A DNA stretch of 5,027 bases from CALLVY01 sp937899855 (GTDB lineage Bacteria; Bacteroidota; Bacteroidia; Chitinophagales; Saprospiraceae): NCBI GenBank assembly GCA_039820405.1, contig JBCBQC010000190.1, forward strand, positions 1 to 5,027, read 5' to 3'. A model generated the notes under the pieces. It worked only from the letters and a program-made list of their open reading frames with translations, was not told where the DNA came from and did not search any database. A program made the translations under genes and the position numbers. Position 1 is the first letter of the stretch, and the number at the start of each line of letters is the position of its first letter. Positions 1-5,027 of this stretch are shown piece after piece.

Positions 1-36
1 TTAATCCTGATTTAGATTGACTCTTTCGGTGCATTT

Positions 37-55
37 TTGACCATTTTGTGGTCAA
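37..55. repeat. Perfect inverted repeat, 7-bp arms with 5-nt spacer
   Basis: TTGACCA (37-43) and TGGTCAA (49-55) are exact reverse complements around TTTTG. Neither side has the uninterrupted T-run expected of an intrinsic terminator: CCTATTTTA follows on the plus strand. An operator-like dyad is therefore as likely as a terminator for an upstream gene. TATTTTAG at 58-65 loosely resembles the Bacteroidota -7 element TAnnTTTG and sits 18 bases after TTTG at 36-39. The dyad would then overlap a weak promoter. Function is inferred only. Confidence 0.4.
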
Positions 56-100
56 CCTATTTTAGGACAAGACAGGGGATGGCAAGCGGTCATGCCTTGA

Positions 101-115
101 GGGTGGGTCCCACCC
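101..115. repeat. Short near-perfect palindrome, 7-bp arms around one base
   Basis: GGGTGGG (101-107) and CCCACCC (109-115) are reverse complements around a single T, giving an odd-length dyad suited to a dimeric DNA-binding protein. As RNA it could fold only with a slightly shortened stem. It overlaps the first C-run cluster. There is no T-run after it, so it is not a terminator. It may be a chance product of local G/C bias. Confidence 0.3.
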
Positions 116-167
116 CAGCCCCAAAATCTGCCCCCCGGCGAATTTCCAAAAATCAAAGGTTAAACCG

Positions 168-248
168 CCCCTACCCTCCCAGCCACTCCCACCTCCTGGG
201 GCTCCCCTACCGATCGCTCCGCCTACCCTACCCCGCATCCCGCTCCCC
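168..248 (-). other. Two canonical G-quadruplex motifs on the minus strand (i-motif-type C-runs on plus)
   Basis: On the plus strand, C-runs at 168-171, 174-176, 178-180 and 188-190 are separated by 2, 1 and 7 bases. A second set at 226-228, 231-234, 239-241 and 245-248 is separated by 2, 4 and 3 bases. Both fit the standard pattern of four runs of at least three with loops of 1-7 bases, read as G-runs on the minus strand. A third cluster at 109-136 misses only because one loop is 8 bases. The motifs lie in non-coding DNA upstream of the ATPase gene. The sequence match is direct; folding and any regulatory effect are untested. Confidence 0.5.
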
Positions 249-275
249 AGGCCTGGTATAGCGCCCAGATTTTAT

Positions 276-283
276 TATTTTTA
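276..283 (+). promoter_or_regulatory. Weak candidate Bacteroidota -7 element for the ATPase gene
   Basis: TATTTTTA lies in the only AT-rich island close to the gene and matches TAnnTTTG at all but the last position. A good -33 TTG/TTTG is missing; only CTGG around 253-256 is near the right distance. If used, transcription would start near 290 and leave a leader of about 80 bases. Offered as the best candidate, not as a firm call. Confidence 0.2.
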
Positions 284-371
284 CGCCATCCCGGATACCG
301 TCCACCGCCCGACCTTGGGCTACTGCGACCCCCTTCGGTATTATCCAACAAAATCCTAGACCACCGTCACC

Positions 372-2852
372 ATGAAGATCGTTCCCCCTCCCGAGCAACT
401 GGGTTCCTTCTACCTCGGAGCCGAATACGACCCCCAAGCCCGTAAAATCGGCTCGCGCCTCTTGCACTACGACTCGCGCGACCTGACCACCCACGCCGTT
501 TGCGTGGGCATGACCGGTAGTGGTAAGACCGGCCTCTGCATCGGACTCCTCGAAGAGGCGGCCATCGACCAAGTGCCCGCCATCCTCATCGATCCCAAGG
601 GAGACATGACCAACCTCCTGCTCCAATTCGAGGGGCTTGCGCCCGAAGACTTTAGCCCCTGGATCAATGCCGACGATGCCTCCCGCAAGGGCTTGAGTGC
701 AGCGGAGTACGCTCAGTCCACAGCAGAAAAATGGGAAAAAGGACTCGCCCAATGGGGGCAGGGCAAGGAACGCCTCCAACTGTTGCGCCAATCGGTAGAT
801 TACACCATCTACACTCCCGGTTCGGATGCGGGCATTCCCATCAATATCCTGGGTTCCTTCGCCGCTCCCAAAGTCGATTTCGATAGCGAAGCGGAGCAAT
901 TGCGCGAACGCATTCAGGGAACCGTAGCGGCCCTGCTGGGCATGATCGACAGCAAGGCCGATCCGGTGCGGAGTCGCGAAGGCATTTTACTCGCCAACCT
1001 CTTCGAACACCACTGGCGACGGGGGGAAGATCTCGACCTGACCAAGCTGATCTTGGGCATCCAAAAACCACCGATGAAACAACTCGGCGTGTTCGACGTG
1101 GATACCTTTTTCCCCGAAAAAGACCGTTTCCAACTCGCCATGGATTTCAATAGCCTGATGGCTTCACCGCAGTTTCAGTATTGGTTACAGGGCGATCCGC
1201 TGGACATCGATAAGATTTACTTTAAAGCCGATGGGCAGCCCCGCCACAGCATTTTTTACATCGCCCACCTCTCCGATGGCGAACGCATGTTTTTCGTAAC
1301 CCTCCTGCTCAATAGCCTAATTTCCTGGATGCGGCGCCAATCGGGCACGACCAGCCTACGGAGTCTGCTGTATTTCGACGAAATCTTTGGCTATTTCCCT
1401 CCGGGCGCCGAGCCCCCTTCCAAACGGCCCCTGCTGACCCTACTCAAGCAAGCCCGGGCCTTCGGGGTAGGTACAGTACTCGTCACCCAAAATCCCGTCG
1501 ATATCGACTACAAGGGGCTTTCCAATGCGGGGACCTGGTTTATTGGAAAATTACAAACCGAACGCGATCAGATGCGCGTGCTGGACGGATTGGAAGGAGC
1601 AGTAGCCGCGGCGGGATCGAGCCAGGCACCAGATTTTGGAAAATTGATTGCTTCCCTGTCCTCTCGGGTCTTTTTGATGCATAACGTCCACGAATCCGAG
1701 CCCCGGCTCTTTCACACCCGCTGGGCCATGTCCTACCTGCGCGGTCCGTTGACGCGGCCGCAGGTTAGAACGTTGATGCGGGAAAAAAAGCAAGGACTGG
1801 TAAAAGCTGCCGCCAAGGCTTCGGCCCCAAGTCCGGTGACGGCCCCGACGACGAGCACCCGGCCGACCCAGTCCGTCCCCCCATCACTCAATCCCGGAAT
1901 CGAACAGCGCTTTTTTGGTATCCGACAGGCCCAAAGCTACGCCCAACGTACCCTGGGGGATCAAGGCCTGCACCTGGTCTACGAAGCGGGGACCCTGGGA
2001 AGCGCCAAGGTTTGCTTCGTCGATACCAAACGCGGAATAGATACCCACCGAAACATCGCCCTGCTGGCCCCGCCGCCCAATGACCTGGGACGGACCGACT
2101 GGGAGCAGCACCGATCGATAGAAAACTGGCAGAACGACTTGTTGACCCAGGTCGACCAGGCCGGTGTTCCGGTACAATTCGGCGCCGTCCCCGATTCGCT
2201 CGATACCACCAAGGAATTTACCAAGGTCAAAAAGGAATTTTCCGCCTGGCTGTACCAGAGTCAACGCTTCGAAATTCTGGAACACGAGGACCTCAAATTG
2301 TACCAAGGCGCTGGCGAGTCCAACGAAGCCTTTCTAATGCGGGTTCGTCAAGCGGCTCGCGAGGAACGCGATGCGGAGGTGGATAAATTACAAGAACGCT
2401 ACGAGCCAAAACTCGACCGAATTCACGATCGCATCCGCAAGGAGGAGCGCGATCTGGAGGCGGCCAAGGACGAGGTCCAAAGTCGCAAAACCGCCGAATG
2501 GGTGGGGGTGGCGGAGACCCTATTTTCGGTCTTCGCCGGACGCCGCCGATCGTTCAGTGGCATCACCAGCAAGCGGCAGATGAGTCGCAAGGCCGCTCAG
2601 AAGGTGGAAGCCAGCGAAGAGGATTTGGTGGACTTGGAAGAAGACCTGACCAATTTGCAGCGGGAGCTGGAAGGCAAGATTGCCGAGGTCAACCAAAAAT
2701 GGGAAAGCGTTACCCAAGGGGTAGCCGTTCGCGCCATCAAGCCCCGTAAGGTCGACATTATCGTGGAAACGGTTTTGCTGGCCTGGTATCCCTACTGGGT
2801 CAACGAAGGCGGACAACGCCTCAGCGCCTATCAAGCTTCCGACGCCGAATAG
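372..2852 (+). CDS. HerA/FtsK-superfamily P-loop ATPase with C-terminal coiled coil
   Basis: Complete 826-residue cytoplasmic ATPase. The Walker A motif is GMTGSGKT (residues 46-53). A second-strand motif, ILIDPKGDM (71-79), is typical of the HerA/FtsK/VirB4 group. Walker B is LLYFDEIFG (332-340, D336/E337), and VTQNP (371-375) supplies the sensor-like Gln373. Arg398 or Arg402 in the following GKLQTERDQMR stretch could be the arginine finger, though this is inference. A Pro/Ser/Thr-rich linker (about 480-507) leads to a second part of unknown fold (508-650). Next come two charged helical segments (about 655-705 and 738-779) that look like an antiparallel coiled coil. They are joined by a less polar, Arg-containing tip (708-735). 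No signal peptide or clear membrane helix is visible. The start is well fixed: an in-frame TAG lies at 357-359 and 372 is the first start codon after it. No Shine-Dalgarno is visible, which is common in Bacteroidota. The N-terminal half resembles, from memory, a widespread family annotated only as 'ATP-binding protein'. HerA relatives are hexameric DNA motors, but the substrate here is unknown and no NurA-like nuclease adjoins it. Confidence 0.9.
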   Translation: MKIVPPPEQLGSFYLGAEYDPQARKIGSRLLHYDSRDLTTHAVCVGMTGSGKTGLCIGLLEEAAIDQVPAILIDPKGDMTNLLLQFEGLAPEDFSPWINADDASRKGLSAAEYAQSTAEKWEKGLAQWGQGKERLQLLRQSVDYTIYTPGSDAGIPINILGSFAAPKVDFDSEAEQLRERIQGTVAALLGMIDSKADPVRSREGILLANLFEHHWRRGEDLDLTKLILGIQKPPMKQLGVFDVDTFFPEKDRFQLAMDFNSLMASPQFQYWLQGDPLDIDKIYFKADGQPRHSIFYIAHLSDGERMFFVTLLLNSLISWMRRQSGTTSLRSLLYFDEIFGYFPPGAEPPSKRPLLTLLKQARAFGVGTVLVTQNPVDIDYKGLSNAGTWFIGKLQTERDQMRVLDGLEGAVAAAGSSQAPDFGKLIASLSSRVFLMHNVHESEPRLFHTRWAMSYLRGPLTRPQVRTLMREKKQGLVKAAAKASAPSPVTAPTTSTRPTQSVPPSLNPGIEQRFFGIRQAQSYAQRTLGDQGLHLVYEAGTLGSAKVCFVDTKRGIDTHRNIALLAPPPNDLGRTDWEQHRSIENWQNDLLTQVDQAGVPVQFGAVPDSLDTTKEFTKVKKEFSAWLYQSQRFEILEHEDLKLYQGAGESNEAFLMRVRQAAREERDAEVDKLQERYEPKLDRIHDRIRKEERDLEAAKDEVQSRKTAEWVGVAETLFSVFAGRRRSFSGITSKRQMSRKAAQKVEASEEDLVDLEEDLTNLQRELEGKIAEVNQKWESVTQGVAVRAIKPRKVDIIVETVLLAWYPYWVNEGGQRLSAYQASDAE

Positions 2853-2985
2853 CCCAGCGGCCAAAACTTGACCGAGCCCCCTTCGGACTTTAGCGGCCAA
2901 AAAAAGTGGTCCCGAACAAATCGGGACCACCAAAATTTCCATTTATCAAAAACTATCTACTTTTAATTCACTACCGTAGTGTCGC
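2853..2985. other. Convergent intergenic gap between the two genes
   Basis: The 133 bases between the two stop codons hold the terminator hairpin described separately and two exact copies of AGCGGCCAAAA (2856-2866 and 2892-2902). A small hairpin lies at 2969-2981 (CACTA, CCG, TAGTG). A plus-strand terminator for the ATPase gene is not obvious: CCGA/TCGG around 2872-2886 is a weak stem without a T-run. No gene is seen. Confidence 0.7.
2899..2930 (-). terminator. Rho-independent terminator of the T9SS surface-protein gene
   Basis: GTGGTCCCGA (2906-2915) pairs perfectly with TCGGGACCAC (2921-2930) across a 5-base loop. Read on the minus strand, the 10-bp GC-rich stem is followed directly by seven T (the A-run at 2899-2905). 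That is a textbook intrinsic terminator, starting 55 bases after the stop at 2986-2988. On the plus strand the stem is followed by CAAAATTTCC rather than a T-run, so it should work poorly or not at all for the convergent ATPase gene. Confidence 0.9.
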
Positions 2986-2993
2986 TTAGCGAC
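2981..2993 (-). other. Stop codon inside a 5-bp hairpin
   Basis: GTCGC (2981-2985) and GCGAC (2989-2993) are exact reverse complements, and the three bases between them are the TAA stop codon of the minus-strand gene. In the mRNA the stop codon would be the loop of a small stem. The dyad is visible directly. With 5-bp arms it could easily be chance, and a 3-base loop is only marginally stable. Confidence 0.3.
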
Positions 2994-5027
2994 GGGTGAC
3001 GACCAGCAATTTGGTCAAGCGCTTCCGCCCTTTGGCTTGTACACTGACTGCGTACACTCCGGCATTCAACTGGCTGAGGTCAAAACCAATCGGGCCCTCC
3101 GGCGCCAGTTCGTACTGCCGCTGAATAATCACCTGTCCCAGACTGTTGCTGATCTCCACGACGACTTCCATATCCGCCAGCGACTGGAAGTGGACGAAGA
3201 CCTCCGCTTCGGTGGGGTTGGGGAATAGGCTAAATTCATTGACATCCTGTTCGAATCGTACGCGCCGTTCGGCCGTCAAGACGTAAGTACCGTCCACGTG
3301 GACCTGCTTGAGGCGGTAGTAGTTCCAGCCTTCGACCGGGTTGGGATCCATATCTTGGTACAGACGAACCTCCGCATCGGTAAATTCGTTGGGACGGCGG
3401 ACTAGGGTTTCGTATACCAAACCATCCGTGGAGCGTTCGATCACAAAGTGGTCGTTGATGTCGCCACTATTGGTACCCCAACTTAGGTCTACTCTCCGAG
3501 GCCCGACGGCGGCGTTGAATTCGAGGGCCCGACGCAGATTGGGTAGGCTACTACCGTCGACGTTGTAGAAATCCTCCACCGAACAAAGCGGCGCCCAATT
3601 CGCATCGTAGAAACCGACTTTGACAAAGTAGACCCCCGAGGCCAGGCCGGGAATGGATACGCTACTCGGATTGCAGTTGCCCGCACAATTGAATACCTCG
3701 CTCCAGAAAGGATCAAAAATCTGGATGGTTGTAATCGGAGCGTGCTCCAAACCACCGATGATAATCGTATCCAAGCTCGTGCTAATGCTGATGCTGGCGC
3801 AATCGGATCCCGTATTGGGATCGGTACCCTCACAAGTACAACCATCCGCCAGGATGACGTCGTTGGTCGTATCGGGATTGCCATCGTCACAGCTGCTACC
3901 CACGGGAGCGGGCAGATTGGGATCGTTGTCGTCGCAGTCATTGATCGCACACACGCCGTCACCATCCAGGTCGCCACCGAGGTTATCACAGGGATTACCG
4001 CCCCCCGTTCCGGTTTGGACGGTAAAGAAGTCTTCCACCGAACAAATGGGTTGCCAGTAGGCCGTGTAGTAAACGGCTTTGACGAAGTAGCTGCCATCGG
4101 CTAAATTGTTGATGACTTCCGTGGCGTTGCAGTCACCCGCACAGTTGAATAACTCGATAAAACTGGGGTCAAAAACTTGGAGCGTGGTAATCGGTGCACC
4201 ATCCAGACCAGATACGATGATAAAGCCATCGCCCGTCTGAATCGAAAGGTCCGCACAATCGGGACCGATGGGACTACCCGCACAGCTACAGCCATCCGAC
4301 TGGATTTGATCGTTCTCCGTGTTGGGATCGCCATCGTCACAGCTCGTACCGGGGGCCGCTGGGACACTCGCATCGTTGTCGTTACAATCCGCCAGGGCAC
4401 ATACGCCATCGCCATCCTGATCGCCACCAAGGTTGTCACAAGGATCCCCTCCCGGAGGCGTCCCCGCACAGGTGCAACCATCCGACAAAATCACATCCCC
4501 CGTGGTGCTGGCATCGCCATCGTCACAAGCCGTACCGGGCGCCGCCGGAACGCTCGCGTCCAGATCGTCACAGTCATCCGCCGCACAAATGCCATCCCCA
4601 TCCTGATCGCCACCGGCAAATTCACAGGGATCTCCCGCCCCCACGGTGTAGAAATCCTCCACCGAACAGATGGGCGACCAGCCCGCATCGTAGAAGGCCA
4701 CCTTGACAAAGTGCGTTTCGGCAGCCAAGCCCGTAATCAATTCTTCCACCGGATCACAGTTGCCCGCACAGTTGAATACTTCCGCCCAACTAGCGTTGAA
4801 TATCTGAATGGTCGTAATCGGTACGCCCGCCAAACCGGAAACGCGAATCGTTCCGTTGCCCGGAGTAATCACGATATTGGCACAATCGGGACCGCTAGCG
4901 CTACCCGCACAAGTACAGCCGTCCGCCAAAATCACATCGTTTTCCGTACCCGCATCCCCATCGTCACAAGACGTACCGGGAGCCGCCGGAATATTCGCAT
5001 CCAGATCGTCGCAATCGTCCGCCGCAC
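2986..5027 (-). CDS. Modular T9SS-secreted surface protein, C-terminal part (start beyond window)
   Basis: The frame is open to the right edge, so this is the C-terminal 679 residues of a longer protein. The GTG at 4933-4935 is an ordinary Val inside a repeat and not a start, because 30 further in-frame codons continue the module to 5027. Residues below are counted from that Val. Module order is A0 (cut by the edge), B1 (17-98), A1 (102-158), A2 (164-220), B2 (226-306), A3 (314-370), B3 (378-459), Fn3-like domain (about 470-561) and T9SS sorting domain (567-649). A modules join a MopE-like DxDxDG metal-binding loop to a Cys-rich CDDG...DGCxC part. B modules look like beta-sandwiches with four Cys. 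The protein should cross the inner membrane by Sec (signal peptide outside the window) and the outer membrane by T9SS. It would then be attached to the surface or released. Adhesion or a calcium-stiffened stalk is a reasonable guess; no catalytic domain is visible. The MopE name does not imply copper binding here. Confidence 0.92.
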   Translation of the reverse strand, partial: AADDCDDLDANIPAAPGTSCDDGDAGTENDVILADGCTCAGSASGPDCANIVITPGNGTIRVSGLAGVPITTIQIFNASWAEVFNCAGNCDPVEELITGLAAETHFVKVAFYDAGWSPICSVEDFYTVGAGDPCEFAGGDQDGDGICAADDCDDLDASVPAAPGTACDDGDASTTGDVILSDGCTCAGTPPGGDPCDNLGGDQDGDGVCALADCNDNDASVPAAPGTSCDDGDPNTENDQIQSDGCSCAGSPIGPDCADLSIQTGDGFIIVSGLDGAPITTLQVFDPSFIELFNCAGDCNATEVINNLADGSYFVKAVYYTAYWQPICSVEDFFTVQTGTGGGNPCDNLGGDLDGDGVCAINDCDDNDPNLPAPVGSSCDDGNPDTTNDVILADGCTCEGTDPNTGSDCASISISTSLDTIIIGGLEHAPITTIQIFDPFWSEVFNCAGNCNPSSVSIPGLASGVYFVKVGFYDANWAPLCSVEDFYNVDGSSLPNLRRALEFNAAVGPRRVDLSWGTNSGDINDHFVIERSTDGLVYETLVRRPNEFTDAEVRLYQDMDPNPVEGWNYYRLKQVHVDGTYVLTAERRVRFEQDVNEFSLFPNPTEAEVFVHFQSLADMEVVVEISNSLGQVIIQRQYELAPEGPIGFDLSQLNAGVYAVSVQAKGRKRLTKLLVVTRR
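2989..3237 (-). other. T9SS C-terminal sorting domain (type A-like)
   Basis: The last 83 residues (567-649) show the usual landmarks: FSLFPNPTEAEVFVHF at the start, a central SNSLGQVIIQRQ strand pair, LNAGVYAVSV, and a basic tail with KLLVV just before the end. Family knowledge: this domain directs proteins through the type IX translocon and is normally cleaved by the PorU sortase. It contains no cysteine, unlike the repeats before it. Confidence 0.93.
3253..3528 (-). other. Fn3-like beta domain before the sorting domain
   Basis: Residues 470-561 carry the pattern common just before T9SS sorting domains: VDLSWGTNSGDINDHFVIERSTDG, a middle Asp-rich stretch, then WNYYRLKQVHVDGTY and a final strand. 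This is a fibronectin-III-like spacer. There is no cysteine. Its role is probably structural, holding the repeats away from the sorting domain. Confidence 0.75.
3559..3804 (-). repeat. B module 3 (four-Cys beta repeat)
   Basis: Residues 378-459. Landmarks are DCASI at the start, APITTIQIFDPFW, EVFNCAGNC, LASGVYFVKVGFYDANW and CSVEDFYNV at the end. Cysteines C379, C417, C421 and C451 match those of B1 and B2, suggesting two conserved disulfides. The predicted fold is an Ig-like sandwich of about 82 residues. I cannot name a Pfam family for it. Confidence 0.8.
3826..3996 (-). repeat. A module 3 (MopE-like DxDxDG plus CDDG/DGCxC)
   Basis: Residues 314-370. The loop D322-x-D324-x-D326-G ends with D333 at position 12, as in EF-hand-like calcium sites. 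Six cysteines (C316, C329, C334, C349, C366, C368) keep the spacing of the other A modules. The second half (CDDGN ... DGCTC) recalls the Myxococcus-type Cys-rich repeats (DUF4215-like), which is a resemblance only. Confidence 0.8.
4018..4260 (-). repeat. B module 2 (four-Cys beta repeat)
   Basis: Residues 226-306, one residue shorter than B1 and B3. It keeps DCADL, APITTLQVFDPSF, ELFNCAGDC, LADGSYFVKAVYY and CSVEDFFTV, with C227, C265, C269 and C298. It is the most diverged of the three: FYDA is replaced by YYTA, and the loop around 270-276 is shorter. Confidence 0.8.
4276..4446 (-). repeat. A module 2 (MopE-like), directly following A1
   Basis: Residues 164-220. The metal loop is D172, D174, D176 with D183 at position 12. 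Cysteines are C166, C179, C184, C199, C216 and C218. This copy follows A1 with only a TPPGG linker, breaking the A-B alternation seen elsewhere in the protein. Confidence 0.8.
4462..4632 (-). repeat. A module 1 (MopE-like)
   Basis: Residues 102-158. The metal loop is D110, D112, D114 with D121 at position 12. Cysteines are C104, C117, C122, C137, C154 and C156. It is closest to the edge-truncated copy A0; the two share CAADDCDDLDA and PAAPGT and differ at DNA level by many silent changes. Confidence 0.82.
4642..4887 (-). repeat. B module 1 (four-Cys beta repeat)
   Basis: Residues 17-98, with DCANI, VPITTIQIFNASW, EVFNCAGNC, FVKVAFYDAGW and CSVEDFYTV. Cysteines are C18, C56, C60 and C90. It shares a 22-base stretch of identical DNA with B3 (4647-4668 and 3564-3585), lying 1083 bases apart in the same codon register. 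Confidence 0.8.
4903..5027 (-). repeat. A module 0 (MopE-like), cut by the window edge
   Basis: Thirty codons before the Val at 4933-4935 plus the first 11 after it give AADDCDDLDANIPAAPG, then CDDGDAGTEND and DGCTCAG. The DxDxDG loop itself should lie just past position 5027. This copy proves that the reading frame continues to the right and that the repeat array is longer than seen. Confidence 0.85.

Larger units (their letters stand above)
1..371. other. Non-coding leader region upstream of the ATPase gene
   Basis: I see no credible gene here. The first 65 bases are AT-rich. From about 105 to 255 the plus strand becomes strikingly C-rich, with many runs of three or more C and four copies of CCTACC (170, 206, 222, 227). 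The reading frames that cross it give low-complexity Pro/Ser/Arg-rich peptides with no recognisable domain or ribosome binding site. An AT-rich island returns at about 269-283, and GC-rich sequence then runs to the ATG at 372. The region probably holds the promoter and 5' leader of the ATPase gene. No tRNA-like cloverleaf was seen. The gene to the left of the window is unknown. Confidence 0.7.

Noticed and set aside
37..261. Possible 74-residue gene on the plus strand
   Set aside because: It runs through the C-rich tract, gives a Pro/Ser/Arg-rich low-complexity peptide, has no ribosome binding site, and its start overlaps an inverted repeat.
228..899. 223-residue minus-strand frame across the leader and the ATPase N-terminus
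   Set aside because: It is antisense to the well-supported ATPase frame including Walker A, and shows no domain. Long antisense frames are expected in GC-rich coding DNA.
372..2852. Calling the ATPase a defence or conjugation protein
   Set aside because: The motor fold is shared by HerA, VirB4, TraG and FtsK relatives. There is no neighbouring nuclease, Sir2, mating-pair or relaxase gene in view.
2856..2902. Direct repeats AGCGGCCAAAA as attachment or insertion footprints
   Set aside because: There are only two 11-base copies 36 bases apart, with no inverted ends, no transposase and no target-duplication pattern.
2520..2942. 140-residue minus-strand frame downstream of the surface-protein stop
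   Set aside because: It passes through the terminator hairpin and is antisense to the ATPase coiled coil. It is composition-driven and has no recognisable features.
3489..4097. 202-residue minus-strand frame in a shifted register
   Set aside because: It is a frame shadow of the repeat gene. The real frame holds the conserved Cys/Asp modules, while this one gives Arg/Pro/Ser/Thr-rich sequence without structure.
2986..5027. Copper-binding protein because of the MopE-like repeats
   Set aside because: Only the DxDxDG repeat resembles that family. Nothing supports copper; the ligand pattern fits calcium better.
3559..5027. CRISPR array or DNA-level tandem repeat
   Set aside because: The periodic similarity is coding: it follows codon register and protein modules, with silent differences and no uniform spacer.

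Overview
The window looks like chromosomal DNA from a GC-rich member of the Bacteroidota, probably of the Saprospiria/Lewinella kind. The main evidence is the right-hand gene. It ends in a type IX secretion (T9SS) C-terminal sorting domain and carries the Asp- and Cys-rich repeats often seen in giant surface proteins of that group. The taxon is an inference; there is no rRNA or other marker here.

Layout: positions 1-371 hold no credible gene. This is an AT-rich start followed by an unusually C-rich stretch, with two short inverted repeats, three C-run clusters (possible G-quadruplexes on the minus strand) and a weak candidate promoter. Positions 372-2852 (+) encode a complete 826-residue P-loop ATPase of the HerA/FtsK superfamily with a long C-terminal coiled-coil region. 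Positions 2853-2985 are a convergent intergenic gap with a strong intrinsic terminator that serves the minus-strand gene. Positions 2986-5027 (-) encode the C-terminal 679 residues of a modular secreted protein whose start lies beyond the right edge.

The two genes are convergent and show no sign of working together. The ATPase is a cytoplasmic motor-type protein. Its N-terminal half resembles a widespread, poorly characterised family annotated only as 'ATP-binding protein', and no nuclease or other partner lies in the window. The minus-strand protein is an extracellular, probably calcium-binding and disulfide-rich repeat protein exported by Sec and T9SS. Its modules run A-B-A-A-B-A-B, then an Fn3-like domain, then the sorting domain.

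I did not find a clear new multi-gene system. The items most worth a second look are the recurring four-cysteine B module, the uncharacterised ATPase with its coiled-coil hairpin, and the C-run clusters in front of the ATPase gene.
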